A stretch of 64,000 bases of DNA from Dyadobacter subterraneus (GTDB taxonomy: Bacteria; Bacteroidota; Bacteroidia; Cytophagales; Spirosomataceae), in contig NZ_JACYGY010000002.1 of NCBI RefSeq assembly GCF_015221875.1, forward strand, positions 805,573 through 869,572, in the 5' to 3' direction. Both the position numbers and the translations under genes were made by a program. Below the pieces are notes generated by a model that was not told where the DNA came from, did no database searches, and worked only from the letters and a program-made list of their open reading frames with translations. Shown one piece after another: positions 46,280 through 55,193 of this stretch. The stretch's first letter is position 1. Each line of letters starts with the position of its first letter.

Positions 46280-47170
46280 ATGTTTGAACTGTTTTTGGGG
46301 AAACTCCGAAAGTACGAAATTAGGATGCGGAAGGCGGTCACCAGTGAGAGACATGGAAACTTTCATTCCGTTTTTAAAGGCTCCGGACTGGAATATGACG
46401 ATCTGCGCCTGTATCAGTACGGCGACGATGTTCGTGCTATAGACTGGAATACGTCGGCAAAAGGCCATGGAACTTTTATAAAAATTTTTAAGGAGGATAA
46501 GGAACAAACAGCATTTTTTATGCTGGATGTGAGTGCTTCACAGCGTGTTGGAGAGATAAATAAACTCAAAATTGATATCGCCAAAGAAATCTGCGGTGTA
46601 TTGACTTTATCCGCGATTCAGGAAGCGAGCCGGGTGGGTCTGTTGTGTTTTTCAGATAAAAATGAAAGATATATTCGCCCGTCGGACGGAATGAAACATG
46701 GATATAGCTTGCTTTCTGAACTTTATAAACTGATACCGGAATCAACAAAAACTAATATTTCAGATGCTATTTTAGTTGCGTTAAATGTTTTGAGGCGACG
46801 TAGCCTTATATTTCTGATTTCTGATTTTATTGATACCAATTACCAGCATAACCTGAAAGCGCTTGCCAGAAAACATGATCTGATCGTCATTCATTTGTAT
46901 GATCTTCGGGAAACGAGTTTGCCAAGGCTGGGAATTATTCCGCTTTACGACGCGGAAAAACAACGGACAACCTGGGTAAATACTTCATCCAGCCAATACC
47001 GTGAAGATATGGCCAATCGTTTTCAAAGCAGAAGTGCGGAACTGGAAAAACTTTGTCACCAGAACCGCGCAGATTATATTTCCATTAATACGCAGGAGGA
47101 TTATGTACCGGCTCTAATCCGCCTTTTCAAAATCAGACGGTATGCCAAAGGCGGGATGGCTTCATCCTGA
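46280..47170 (+). CDS. DUF58 domain protein
   Basis: 296 residues. VWA-like DUF58 protein of the Bat/aerotolerance type: GSGLEYDDLRLYQYGDDVRAIDWNTSA is the family signature, then the VWA-like core with FFMLDVSASQRVG (MIDAS-like DxSxS) and LIFLISDFIDTNYQ. Usually encoded after a MoxR AAA+ ATPase, which is not seen here. First gene of an operon with the next two proteins; thought to act in envelope stress or complex assembly. Confidence 0.9.
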   Translation: MFELFLGKLRKYEIRMRKAVTSERHGNFHSVFKGSGLEYDDLRLYQYGDDVRAIDWNTSAKGHGTFIKIFKEDKEQTAFFMLDVSASQRVGEINKLKIDIAKEICGVLTLSAIQEASRVGLLCFSDKNERYIRPSDGMKHGYSLLSELYKLIPESTKTNISDAILVALNVLRRRSLIFLISDFIDTNYQHNLKALARKHDLIVIHLYDLRETSLPRLGIIPLYDAEKQRTTWVNTSSSQYREDMANRFQSRSAELEKLCHQNRADYISINTQEDYVPALIRLFKIRRYAKGGMASS

Positions 47171-47209
47171 AATTTGAAATAAAACCAGTAATTAAAAAGT
47201 CAAATAAAA

Positions 47210-48163
47210 TTGTTTTCCCTTTTCAACAGAAGTATCGGTTATCATTTGTCGCGAACAATTTTCTTGTTTTGCGTGATAATGTTGGGAAATCTGTTTTCTG
47301 AAAAAGTTTTGAGCCAATCATTGCCAAAGGGAAAATTCCTGTCGGATAGTATTGAGGTTGGAAAACCTTTTTTTTATGCGCTGAGTTTTAGACATCCGCC
47401 TAAAACCGAAGTTTTTTTTCCGGACACAACCTATAATTTTTCAACTTTTGAAGTTCTTTCAAAGAAAAATTTCACTTCAAGTACCGACCAGAAAGGAAGT
47501 CTTGATAGCGCCGTTTATCAATTGGTAACCTTTAACATTACGCCAGGACAAACACTGAAAATACCTGTTTTTATTTTTAACGGAAAAGATTGCACTGCGA
47601 TTTTTACAACAACGGATTCTATTTTTTTACGAAAAAGTAATTTTAAGGGCATCACAGATACCACTTCTTTAAAACCTGAAATCGGTTTATTGCCGCTAAG
47701 TCATGAGTTCAATTTTTCAATATTTATCGGTTTTTTAACACTGGCTATTGGCGTAGCAGGAAGTGTTTACTGGCTTTTTGGAAGTGATATTTACAAACAA
47801 TGGCAATTGTTTAAACTGCAACGGAGGCATATGGAATATAATCGTTCCTATAATCGTTTGCTGAAAAATGCCAGAGAACATAACGATATTAAAGACGCGG
47901 AAAAAGCAATTATCGTCTGGAAAAATTACCTGGAACGGTTGGAAAAAAAACCTTTTGCAACCTATACCACCAGAGAAATTATGGATAATATGCCCGACGA
48001 AGGACTGGCCGTGGCGCTAAAAAATATGGATGGAATCATTTATGGACAAGTAAAGTCCAAAGAAATGGATAAATCACTCGAAGTATTGAAAATGGGAGCG
48101 ATGCGTCTCTATCGAAATAAACGCAGACAGATTCTGGAAAATAATACACCTTCTGAGATCTGA
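47210..48163 (+). CDS. Bat-locus membrane protein, TTG start
   Basis: 317 residues. Starts at TTG (47210): the only downstream ATG (47279) would cut off most of the signal sequence LSRTIFLFCVIMLGNLFSEKVLSQ. Then comes a beta-rich periplasmic domain (about 35-150), one membrane helix (about 172-192, FSIFIGFLTLAIGVAGSVYW) and a basic helical cytoplasmic tail of about 120 residues. It resembles the BatD-like or hypothetical protein usually found between DUF58 and BatA genes. Overlap with neighbours: 2 bases to BatA. Confidence 0.75.
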   Translation: MFSLFNRSIGYHLSRTIFLFCVIMLGNLFSEKVLSQSLPKGKFLSDSIEVGKPFFYALSFRHPPKTEVFFPDTTYNFSTFEVLSKKNFTSSTDQKGSLDSAVYQLVTFNITPGQTLKIPVFIFNGKDCTAIFTTTDSIFLRKSNFKGITDTTSLKPEIGLLPLSHEFNFSIFIGFLTLAIGVAGSVYWLFGSDIYKQWQLFKLQRRHMEYNRSYNRLLKNAREHNDIKDAEKAIIVWKNYLERLEKKPFATYTTREIMDNMPDEGLAVALKNMDGIIYGQVKSKEMDKSLEVLKMGAMRLYRNKRRQILENNTPSEI

Positions 48164-48165
48164 TT

Positions 48166-49188
48166 ATGGAACAATGGTTTTCGCTGAAATGGTTTACACT
48201 GGATATGCTCAGGTCTTACGAGTGGGTTTATCCATACTTTTTGTATGCTCTTCCCGCTATTCCGTTTTTATTCTGGCTGAGAAGTGCATTTCATCGAAAA
48301 CATCGTCAGCGGCTTGTTATTACTTACAATAAGGAGCGGTCGAGAATGGATTGGCTGACGCTTTTAAGATTTTTCCAACCGGTTTGTATTGCGATAGCGC
48401 TTGCATTAATTCTTGTGGCGTTAGCACGTCCGCAAATTGTTTCAGAAAGAACGGATCAGTTTTCGGAGGGAATTGATATAATGCTTTTGATTGATATTTC
48501 GGAATCCATGCTGGAAAAGGATCTGAGTCCTAACCGTTTGGAAGCGGCGAAAAAAGTAGCCAGACAATTTATTCAGGGACGTTTACAAGACCGGATCGGG
48601 CTCATTATTTTTGCCGGAGAAGCCGTATCTCTTTGTCCGCTTACTACGGATTACGAATTGTTATATGGTTTTCTGGATGAAATTGAACCAACCATGATCC
48701 CGACAGCCGGAACGGCAATTGGCAGCGCACTGGCAGTTGCCGTAAACCGCATGCGGGAAACTTCGGGTGAAAGTAAAGTTGCCATATTAATTAGCGACGG
48801 TGATAATACTTCCGGGAATCTTGGTCCGACGACAGCTGCACAATTGGCAAAAGCTTTTGGCGTTCGGGTTTACAGTATTTCGGTAGGAAAAACCACAAAA
48901 TTGATAAAAGCTTCCGACAGTTTAAACGTTTCAAATTCGGCTGTGGATGAAAGTGAATTACAGAAAATTGCAGATTTAGGAGACGGGAAATATTTTCGTG
49001 CAACTGATAATACGGCACTTGGATCTGTTTTCAAACAAATAAATCAGATTGAAAAAGTAAAATCGCGGAATGTGGTTTCCCGTGATGTGAGTGATTATTA
49101 TCGTGTTTATCTCTATTGGGCCGTGACGCTGCTCTTGATTGCTTTGAGCACAAAGAGTACCTTTATGGCTAATATTCTTGAAGACTGA
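48166..49188 (+). CDS. batA: BatA-like VWA domain membrane protein
   Basis: 340 residues. Membrane helices at both ends (about 18-35, 62-80 and 315-333) flank a von Willebrand A domain with a complete MIDAS: LLIDISESMLEKDLSPNRLEAAK (DxSxS), and PTAGTAIGSAL plus ISDGDNTSGN. Part of the Bat aerotolerance locus first studied in Bacteroides. No batB follows; rnhB starts at the last base of the stop codon. Confidence 0.9.
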   Translation: MEQWFSLKWFTLDMLRSYEWVYPYFLYALPAIPFLFWLRSAFHRKHRQRLVITYNKERSRMDWLTLLRFFQPVCIAIALALILVALARPQIVSERTDQFSEGIDIMLLIDISESMLEKDLSPNRLEAAKKVARQFIQGRLQDRIGLIIFAGEAVSLCPLTTDYELLYGFLDEIEPTMIPTAGTAIGSALAVAVNRMRETSGESKVAILISDGDNTSGNLGPTTAAQLAKAFGVRVYSISVGKTTKLIKASDSLNVSNSAVDESELQKIADLGDGKYFRATDNTALGSVFKQINQIEKVKSRNVVSRDVSDYYRVYLYWAVTLLLIALSTKSTFMANILED

Positions 49189-49817
49189 TGTTAAAATCGT
49201 ATTACAACAAAGACGTCCGTGAAGCGGGATTGGATGAAGTGGGACGTGGTTGTCTGGCCGGACCGGTGGTTGCTGCGGCTGTAATTCTGCCATTGGACTA
49301 TACCCATGAATTTCTTAACGATTCAAAACAACTTACCCGGGTTCAGCGAGAAATTTTACAGGAAGAAATTATGCGGGAAGCGATTGCCTGGGCGGTTGCA
49401 GAAGTTGATAATTTTGAAATTGACAGAATCAATATCCTGAAAGCAAGTTTTTTAGCAATGCATCTTGCTGTGGATAAACTTCATACAAAACCGGAACATT
49501 TGCTGGTGGATGGAAATCGCTTTACACCGTATCCGATGATTCCGCATACCTGTATTATCAAAGGCGATGCACATTATTTATCGATTGCTGCTGCGTCAGT
49601 TCTAGCGAAAACTTACCGTGATAATCTGATGAGTGAATTAGCACTTCAACATCCGCATTACGGCTGGGAAACAAATGTAGGTTATCCAACGATCCATCAC
49701 AGAAAAGCGATCCGGCTGCATGGAACATGTTCCTATCACCGAATGAGTTTTCGATTACTGAAAGAAGAAACCGAAGAAATGGAAGTTGATATTGAAGAAG
49801 GAAATTCGGAAATCTAG
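49188..49817 (+). CDS. rnhB: ribonuclease HII
   Basis: 209 residues. Removes RNA from RNA-DNA hybrids, including single ribonucleotides. Active-site residues in AGLDEVGRGCLAGPVVAAAV (Asp and Glu), VDGNRF and IIKGDAHYLSIAAASVLAKTYRD, and NVGYPTIHH. Slightly extended acidic C-terminus. It overlaps batA by one base, so it is translated with it, and overlaps the convergent DUF2480 gene by 4 bases. Confidence 0.95.
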   Translation: MLKSYYNKDVREAGLDEVGRGCLAGPVVAAAVILPLDYTHEFLNDSKQLTRVQREILQEEIMREAIAWAVAEVDNFEIDRINILKASFLAMHLAVDKLHTKPEHLLVDGNRFTPYPMIPHTCIIKGDAHYLSIAAASVLAKTYRDNLMSELALQHPHYGWETNVGYPTIHHRKAIRLHGTCSYHRMSFRLLKEETEEMEVDIEEGNSEI

Positions 49818-50329
49818 ACTTTCGGTTTTTTATAAAGAGGAACTGTGCTGCAAGGTTCGCCAAACATCAGGCTTTGTGCGACAGGTTTCAACAGATTTGT
49901 AATTTCAACATAAGCTGAAATCGGAACAGGAAGTTTGCTGCATCCTTTGATAACCACTTTTTTACCACGGAATTCTTCCGCGTCGATTTTACCAATTGCA
50001 TCAGCAAAAAGTTTGTCTTCCAAAGCATTTAAATCTCCGAAAACAACTGCGTTTGCATAAGGTTGAAGCTGAATCGCCAAAAGCATATATGCCCAGGTTG
50101 GCACAATAGCATCTTCTGAACAAATAATGGCTACATTTTTACCTGTATATTCAGACCAGTCATTTGCTTTCAAAAACTCACGAAAATCCTTTTCGCGAAG
50201 GATCATGCCCATGTAAAGATTATCTTTCAAATCGTAAATTACCCTTTCACCAGGATGAAAAAGTTCTTCAAGATCAAACGATACAATGCCACTGGTGGCT
50301 ACACGGTTAACAATTTCTTCGGTTTCCAT
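49814..50329 (-). CDS. DUF2480 family protein
   Basis: 171 residues from the ATG at 50329 (METEEIVNRV); the frame is open 12 codons further up. Cytosolic. The pattern SGIVSFDLEELFHPGERVIYDLK, MGMILREKDFREFL and VVIKGCSKLPVPISAYVEIT fits the DUF2480 family, known almost only from Bacteroidota. CSKLPVP is the most conserved-looking part. Function unknown. Confidence 0.82.
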   Translation of the reverse strand: METEEIVNRVATSGIVSFDLEELFHPGERVIYDLKDNLYMGMILREKDFREFLKANDWSEYTGKNVAIICSEDAIVPTWAYMLLAIQLQPYANAVVFGDLNALEDKLFADAIGKIDAEEFRGKKVVIKGCSKLPVPISAYVEITNLLKPVAQSLMFGEPCSTVPLYKKPKV

Positions 50330-50407
50330 AAATTTTACTGTGTTTGAAAGAATAACACAAATCAAGGAAAGTTTGTTTTCAGGAAATCAATAAAAATGAA
50401 TATCCGC

Positions 50408-51103
50408 TTAAACAGCAGGCGTAACTTTGCGTGCAGGAGGTGCCATAAAATCTTTAAGATAATACGGCTCAAAAGTCACAATGTCTTCAAATTCACCTTT
50501 TTCAAAAGCCTTAATTCCCAGCATTCCAACAGTTTTTGCTGAGGGACGAATTTCCGTAGAAAGGAAAAATGCGTTAGGATTTTGTTCAAATAAAGGCTTA
50601 CACTTGGCAGCACCATCACCGAAAAAAACTACTTTATTCGATTCAAGAATATTTTGAAAAGAATCTTCCTGCAAAATAACGGCTTTGGTCGGCTCAATAA
50701 TTTCCAGATCGGCATTAAAAACAGAAGCATAAACTTCCATTCTCCGCGCGTCGATCATTGAACAAAAAAGAAAATCTTTTGAAAAAAATGGCAAAACCTG
50801 AAGAGCCATTGCTTCCAGTGTATTAATTGCAATCAAAGGTTTATCGATAGCATAACACAATCCTTTGGCAGTGGAAACTCCGACGCGTAACCCCGTATAA
50901 GAACCAGGACCCTTGGCTATCACCACAGCATCAAGATCCTGCAATGTATGGCCAGAATGTTCAACCGTACTGCTGATCAAAGTCGTCAACATGGCAGAAG
51001 AGGAGCGATCAGTATATAATTCATAGTCAGCCAATAAGCCGGCATCATGATGAAGTGCCACGGAACAACCGCGGGTGGAAGTATCGATACTAAGTAAGAG
51101 CAT
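50408..51103 (-). CDS. tsaB: tRNA threonylcarbamoyladenosine biosynthesis protein TsaB
   Basis: 231 residues. Inactive ASKHA-fold partner that activates TsaD during synthesis of t6A37 in ANN-decoding tRNAs. LLSIDTSTRGCSVAL at the N-terminus and VVIAKGPGSYTGLRVGVSTAKGL near 65 are diagnostic. The later modification step to cyclic t6A is encoded at 54422 (tcdA). Confidence 0.94.
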   Translation of the reverse strand: MLLLSIDTSTRGCSVALHHDAGLLADYELYTDRSSSAMLTTLISSTVEHSGHTLQDLDAVVIAKGPGSYTGLRVGVSTAKGLCYAIDKPLIAINTLEAMALQVLPFFSKDFLFCSMIDARRMEVYASVFNADLEIIEPTKAVILQEDSFQNILESNKVVFFGDGAAKCKPLFEQNPNAFFLSTEIRPSAKTVGMLGIKAFEKGEFEDIVTFEPYYLKDFMAPPARKVTPAV

Positions 51104-51122
51104 GAATTGAAATTATTACTTC

Positions 51123-51211
51123 GGCTTTCGGCGGTCAGCAATCGGCTGGCAATTTGCTAAAATTTAAATTTCGGCCAGAGTATGACAGCCGACAGCTGAT
51201 TGCCGAAAGCC
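51123..51211. repeat. intergenic palindromic repeat between S41 protease and tsaB
   Basis: Outer stem GGCTTTCGGC/GCCGAAAGCC is perfect (51123-51132, 51202-51211); inner arms (TCAGCAATCGGCTGGC and GCCGACAGCTGATT) pair imperfectly around an AT-rich loop. It is GC-richer than its surroundings and reaches the S41 protease stop codon. Could be a dispersed REP-like element or a processing hairpin. Confidence 0.65.
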
Positions 51212-52869
51212 TACTTCTTCGTTCCCTTTAAAATTTCGTGGTAACGGGCATTGTCTTTGAAAAGTTTGATTGCTTCTTTCACTTCCTGATCATCGTTGAA
51301 AGACGCCTCGCGCATTCCTTTTTCCAGATAATAATGTTTCAGGATTTCTTCTTCCAAAATCATTTTGATCTCCGTTTTAGAAATCTGCAAATCATTATCC
51401 TTGCTATGTGCCAGTTTTGATCTCAATCCTTTAAGCTGATCCTGGATTATATCAATCGATTTTTCCTTTTTCGCAGAGGCTTCCAGATCGTTCAAATCTC
51501 TTTCTACCTGCGTTGTATAATCGTATTCTTTGTTGCTCAGCCATTTTACAAAATCACCATATTCAGAATCTGTCAGGTGAAATTCCTTAGCCGGTTTAAT
51601 CGTTTTATGCTCGAAATGATATTTCATCGCATAATCAAAGAACAAGCGATTTCTTGCAAGGGATAAGGCCAGAGGAGAATATGTTTCTTTTTCAGTAAGT
51701 ATATCCGGCAAAATTCCACCGCCATCATAAACTACACGACCATTACGCGTTTTAAACGCCGTCATCAATGAATCAGGAAGTTTTCCTACACTGCCATCTT
51801 CATTACGATGCGCATAGTCAATAGCCTGGATACAGCGACCGCTTGGAATGTAATATTTTGCAGTCGTGATTTTCATTTTGGTATTATACGAAAGATCACG
51901 GGTCGTTTGTACCAATCCTTTTCCGTATGTTCTTTGTCCGATCAAAACACCACGATCATAATCCTGAATTACACCGGAAACGATTTCCGCTGCTGACGCG
52001 CTTCTGCCATTTGTCAAAACCGCAATAGGAATTTCGATATCCAAAGCCGGATTGTAAGCAGTATAAGCTTTATTCCATTCTTTAACTTTTCCTTTTGTCG
52101 TTACAACTTCTTCACCTTTGGGAATAAAAATATTGGAGATTTCAATCGCCATATTCAATAATCCACCCGGATTATCACGCAAATCCAGAACCAGATGTTT
52201 CATGCCTTTTCCCTTCAATTCAAGAAAAGCAGTTTTCACTTCGCGGGAAGCGGTAGCTGTAAAATCTTTAAGATCAATATAACCAACATCTTCACTGATC
52301 ATGCCGTAATAAGGCACGTTCGTAACTTTTACTATATCACGATTGATGGTAACTTCAATCGGTTTTGGAATTCCGTAGCGCTGGATTGTCAGCGTTACAC
52401 TCGTTTGTGTTTGTCCTTTCAGCAATTTTCCTGTATCAAAATCTTCACGGGTTGAAAGGTCGATCCCGTTGATTTTTGTGATTTCGTCGCCTAGTTGAAG
52501 ACCCGCTTTTTGAGCCGGTGTATCTTCATAAACCATCATGACCGTATGTTTTCCATCCGCAGAATTAACCATGGCGCCGATTCCGTTATATTTTCCGGTG
52601 GTCATCGTCATGTAATCCTCAATATCGTCCTCAGCATAATAAACAGTGTACGGATCCAGCGATCGCAGCATACCGTCGATACTTGTTTTGATTAACTGAT
52701 TTGGATTGATCTCATCGACATAATACGCATTCAGCTCTTTGAAAAGCGTTGCATAAATATCCAGATTTCGTGCAATTTCAAACAAACGGTCGTCTTGCTT
52801 GAAAGACACAAATGCCAGTCCGGCTACAACCGGCGTGGCAATAAGAAGGGAACGAAGATATTTTTTCAT
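51211..52869 (-). CDS. S41 family C-terminal processing peptidase
   Basis: 552 residues. N-terminal signal or anchor helix (about 5-24), a helical lead-in (YYVDEINPNQLIKTSIDGMLRSLDPYTVYY), PDZ domain (about 85-165, with GLQLGDEITKINGIDL), then the S41 protease: LDLRDNPGGLL, nucleophile Ser in GRSASAAEIVSG and general base Lys in RTYGKGLVQ. A C-terminal helical extension of about 150 residues carries a charged coiled coil. Acts in the periplasm on C-termini of exported proteins. Confidence 0.94.
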   Translation of the reverse strand: MKKYLRSLLIATPVVAGLAFVSFKQDDRLFEIARNLDIYATLFKELNAYYVDEINPNQLIKTSIDGMLRSLDPYTVYYAEDDIEDYMTMTTGKYNGIGAMVNSADGKHTVMMVYEDTPAQKAGLQLGDEITKINGIDLSTREDFDTGKLLKGQTQTSVTLTIQRYGIPKPIEVTINRDIVKVTNVPYYGMISEDVGYIDLKDFTATASREVKTAFLELKGKGMKHLVLDLRDNPGGLLNMAIEISNIFIPKGEEVVTTKGKVKEWNKAYTAYNPALDIEIPIAVLTNGRSASAAEIVSGVIQDYDRGVLIGQRTYGKGLVQTTRDLSYNTKMKITTAKYYIPSGRCIQAIDYAHRNEDGSVGKLPDSLMTAFKTRNGRVVYDGGGILPDILTEKETYSPLALSLARNRLFFDYAMKYHFEHKTIKPAKEFHLTDSEYGDFVKWLSNKEYDYTTQVERDLNDLEASAKKEKSIDIIQDQLKGLRSKLAHSKDNDLQISKTEIKMILEEEILKHYYLEKGMREASFNDDQEVKEAIKLFKDNARYHEILKGTKK

Positions 52870-52882
52870 CGATTGTCTAGGA

Positions 52883-53293
52883 TCATTGACCTTGATTTTC
52901 CCGGAGCGCCGGAGGCAATTTCAACAAGCGGTTAAGCGATTGTTTCATGGCCGTTTCAATAACGTCAAAAGTTGAAATTTCTTTCGCAATATACAAAAAA
53001 GCAATGTACGACGGCCTTGATTCGGCAGGAAGGGAAAGTAAAGAAGCTTTGTTAAGGCGATAAGCTTCCCGGCAGCGTCTTTTTACCTGGTTGCGGTCGA
53101 CAGCTTTTTTAAACTGACGCTTTGAAACAGAAAAAAGCAGTTGCGGAAATGGGGGAGGAGTGGTATCATAAATATACAATACCCGAAAAGGAAAGAGGTA
53201 GAACGTATGTACATCCGCACTACCTCTCTGAAAAAGCCTTCCAATTAATGTCGGGCTGCACAAACGCTCATTTTTACCAAATGTTTGTTTCAA
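52883..53293 (-). CDS. rnpA: ribonuclease P protein component
   Basis: 136 residues. Basic protein that helps the RNase P RNA cut 5' leaders from pre-tRNAs. Start KQTFGKNERLCSPTLIGRLF and the conserved RNQVKRRCREAYRL block are present. The start is a TTG: an in-frame stop lies eight codons upstream with no ATG or GTG between. A terminator-like hairpin ends directly before this start. Follows rpmH, the usual partner. Confidence 0.93.
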   Translation of the reverse strand: MKQTFGKNERLCSPTLIGRLFQRGSADVHTFYLFPFRVLYIYDTTPPPFPQLLFSVSKRQFKKAVDRNQVKRRCREAYRLNKASLLSLPAESRPSYIAFLYIAKEISTFDVIETAMKQSLNRLLKLPPALRENQGQ

Positions 53294-53303
53294 GTTCTCG
53301 TAG

Positions 53304-53350
53304 AAAAAAAACGTGTATTAAGTTTGAGAATTAATCGAACTTAATACACG
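53304..53350 (-). terminator. terminator or attenuator between rpmH and rnpA
   Basis: Minus strand: CGTGTATTAAGTT, a 13-base loop, AACTTAATACACG, then eight T. A textbook intrinsic terminator lying after rpmH and 10 bases before the rnpA start, so it can limit rnpA expression from the rpmH promoter. Confidence 0.85.
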
Positions 53351-53421
53351 ATTAAAGACAAGGTGTCTCCGATTTGGTATTACCAACCAGGTATTACCCT
53401 ACTCAAACTTTCAAACCTTGA

Positions 53422-53580
53422 TTATTGCTTATGACGTTTTTCGTCTGAAACCGTTAGTTTCCAACGACCTTTCTTGCGACGGGCCGTTACAACTTTCCGG
53501 CCGTTAGCCGAAGACATTCTTTCACGGAATCCGTGCTTATTTCTCCTCTTGCGATTCGATGGTTGATAGGTACGTTTCAT
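53422..53580 (-). CDS. rpmH: 50S ribosomal protein L34
   Basis: 52 residues, too short to show up in a simple long-ORF scan. Translation on the minus strand gives [20 protein letters not shown] at the start, then [20 protein letters not shown] and a tail [12 protein letters not shown]. This is L34, with the family's signature MKRTxQPSxxKRxxxHGFRxRM. Upstream of rnpA in the common order, with its own promoter. Confidence 0.98.
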   Translation of the reverse strand: MKRTYQPSNRKRRNKHGFRERMSSANGRKVVTARRKKGRWKLTVSDEKRHKQ

Positions 53581-53634
53581 CTCATTATCAAATTATTGCG
53601 CTGTAAAATCTCTGCTACCCGTAATTTTGGCTTG

Positions 53635-53665
53635 CAAAGGTAGAAAAAAAATTGAATTATGACAA
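53635..53665 (-). promoter_or_regulatory. rpmH promoter
   Basis: Minus strand TTG (53663-53665), 20 bases, TACCTTTG (53635-53642), about 55 bases before rpmH. Confidence 0.7.
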
Positions 53666-53777
53666 GACCTGAAAACTTTTTTCTTTTCATAACATGCAGG
53701 TAGTATGAAATTTATAGAAAAATTGAGCAAGATTTGTTAAAAATACCAACGTGATTTTTCTCTGAAACGCCATCTTC

Positions 53778-54422
53778 ATGTACTACAACGTCCATACACA
53801 TCCACATGCGCATGATGCTGATGTGCTGTTTATCGAAAATTTGTATAAAAATTTTGAACAGAATATTGGAGGAAGAAAAGTAAGTATGGGCCTGCATCCC
53901 TGGTATCTGGAAACGGAAAATCTGGATGAACAGCTTGAAAATTTAAAAAATAATATCACCAGACCAGAAGTTTTGGCCGTTGGTGAGTGCGGACTGGATA
54001 AACTTTCGACGACCGATCGGGCATTACAAGTGAAAGCTTTTCAGGCGCAGATTGAGTTAGCAGAAGAAATTGATAAGCCGATTATTATTCATTGTGTAAA
54101 AGCTTTCAATGATGTTTTGGTTATGCTGAAAAATATCAAAGTTCCGGTTATTTTTCATGGCGTTAATAATAAACTGTCAATCATTCAGCCGGTTATCGAT
54201 GCCGGATATTATTTATCATTCGGAAAATCGTTGCTGGGTTTTAATGACGCAATACTTAAAACTTTCCGGGAAACACCTTTGGAGCAGATATTTTTGGAGA
54301 CAGATGATGCCGATGTTGATATTAAAGAAATCTATAAATCCGCAGCCGGGATTAAAGATATTTCCGAAAAAGAGATTCTTTTGCAGGTGGAAAAAAACTT
54401 TTTAAACCTATTTCATCAGTAA
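53778..54422 (+). CDS. TatD-like metal-dependent hydrolase
   Basis: 214 residues, somewhat short for TatD (about 260). TIM-barrel hydrolase: HTHPHAHDADV replaces the usual HxH start, then AVGECGLDKL, PIIIHCVKAF, VIFHGV and ETDDAD supply the metal ligands. TatD enzymes act as DNA 3'-5' exonucleases or deacylases; function here unproven. The stop overlaps the tcdA start by one base, so the two are translationally coupled. Confidence 0.87.
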   Translation: MYYNVHTHPHAHDADVLFIENLYKNFEQNIGGRKVSMGLHPWYLETENLDEQLENLKNNITRPEVLAVGECGLDKLSTTDRALQVKAFQAQIELAEEIDKPIIIHCVKAFNDVLVMLKNIKVPVIFHGVNNKLSIIQPVIDAGYYLSFGKSLLGFNDAILKTFRETPLEQIFLETDDADVDIKEIYKSAAGIKDISEKEILLQVEKNFLNLFHQ

Positions 54423-55147
54423 TGGAGGATTTCGCCTGGCTTTCCAGAACCGAATTATTAATCGGAAGAGAAAAACTTGTCAAACTTAGTAAAGCACATG
54501 TGCTGGTAATCGGTTTGGGTGGAGTAGGCTCCTTTGCCGCTGAATTTATTTGCAGAAATGGTGTCGGAACGATGACTATCGTAGATGGCGATACCGTTGA
54601 CCCAACCAATAGAAATCGTCAGTTACCTGCTTTATCGACTAATCATGGCATTAGCAAAGCAGATATTATGGCGGAGCGTTTGAAGGCGATCAATCCGGAA
54701 TTGACTTTGCATGTTGTCAAAACATTCATCAATCCGGAAGCGGTTGACGAAATTCTTTCGGCTTATGCCTATGATTATATTGTTGATGCAATTGACAGCG
54801 TCACACCAAAAATTACTTTTTTAAAGGAGGCATATAACCGGAAAGTACGGATTGTAAGTTCGATGGGCGCAGGCGGAAGAATGGACCCGACGATGATACG
54901 CGCGGTTGATATATCTAAAACCTTCAATTGCAATTTCGCGCAGCAGGTTCGGAAAAACCTGAAAAAGGAAGGTATTTATAAAGGAATTAAAGCTGTGTTT
55001 TCTTCCGAAGAACAAATTAAAGAATCACTTATTTTGACGGATGGGAGCAATTACAAGAAATCTGCATACGGCACCATGTCGTATTTACCGGCAACTTTCG
55101 GTGCAACCTGTGCTTCTGTGGTTATCCGGGATTTGATTGAAGATTAA
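54422..55147 (+). CDS. tcdA: tRNA threonylcarbamoyladenosine dehydratase
   Basis: 241 residues. E1-like (ThiF/UBA) ATPase that dehydrates t6A37 in tRNA to its cyclic form ct6A. VIGLGGVGSFAAEFICRNGVG is the nucleotide motif, DGDTVDPTNRNRQLPA the adenylation site, and YIVDAIDSVTPKI and SSMGAGGRMDPTMI are diagnostic of TcdA rather than ThiF or MoeB. Coupled to the TatD-like gene; pathway partner of tsaB at 50408. Confidence 0.93.
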   Translation: MEDFAWLSRTELLIGREKLVKLSKAHVLVIGLGGVGSFAAEFICRNGVGTMTIVDGDTVDPTNRNRQLPALSTNHGISKADIMAERLKAINPELTLHVVKTFINPEAVDEILSAYAYDYIVDAIDSVTPKITFLKEAYNRKVRIVSSMGAGGRMDPTMIRAVDISKTFNCNFAQQVRKNLKKEGIYKGIKAVFSSEEQIKESLILTDGSNYKKSAYGTMSYLPATFGATCASVVIRDLIED

Positions 55148-55154
55148 AAAAATA

Positions 55155-55181
55155 AATCCCGGCAATGTTGCTACCGGGATT
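55155..55181. terminator. terminator between tcdA and quinone oxidoreductase gene
   Basis: AATCCCGG, an 11-base loop, CCGGGATT then TTG; serves either convergent gene. Confidence 0.8.
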
Positions 55182-55193
55182 TTGCCAAAATGA

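Noticed and set aside
53122..53334. 70-codon open frame on the plus strand
   Set aside because: It is antisense to rnpA and its upstream hairpin, and has no recognisable features.
53374..53400. Direct repeat GGTATTACC beside rpmH
   Set aside because: Two short copies only, in the rpmH-rnpA spacer; too short to distinguish from chance.
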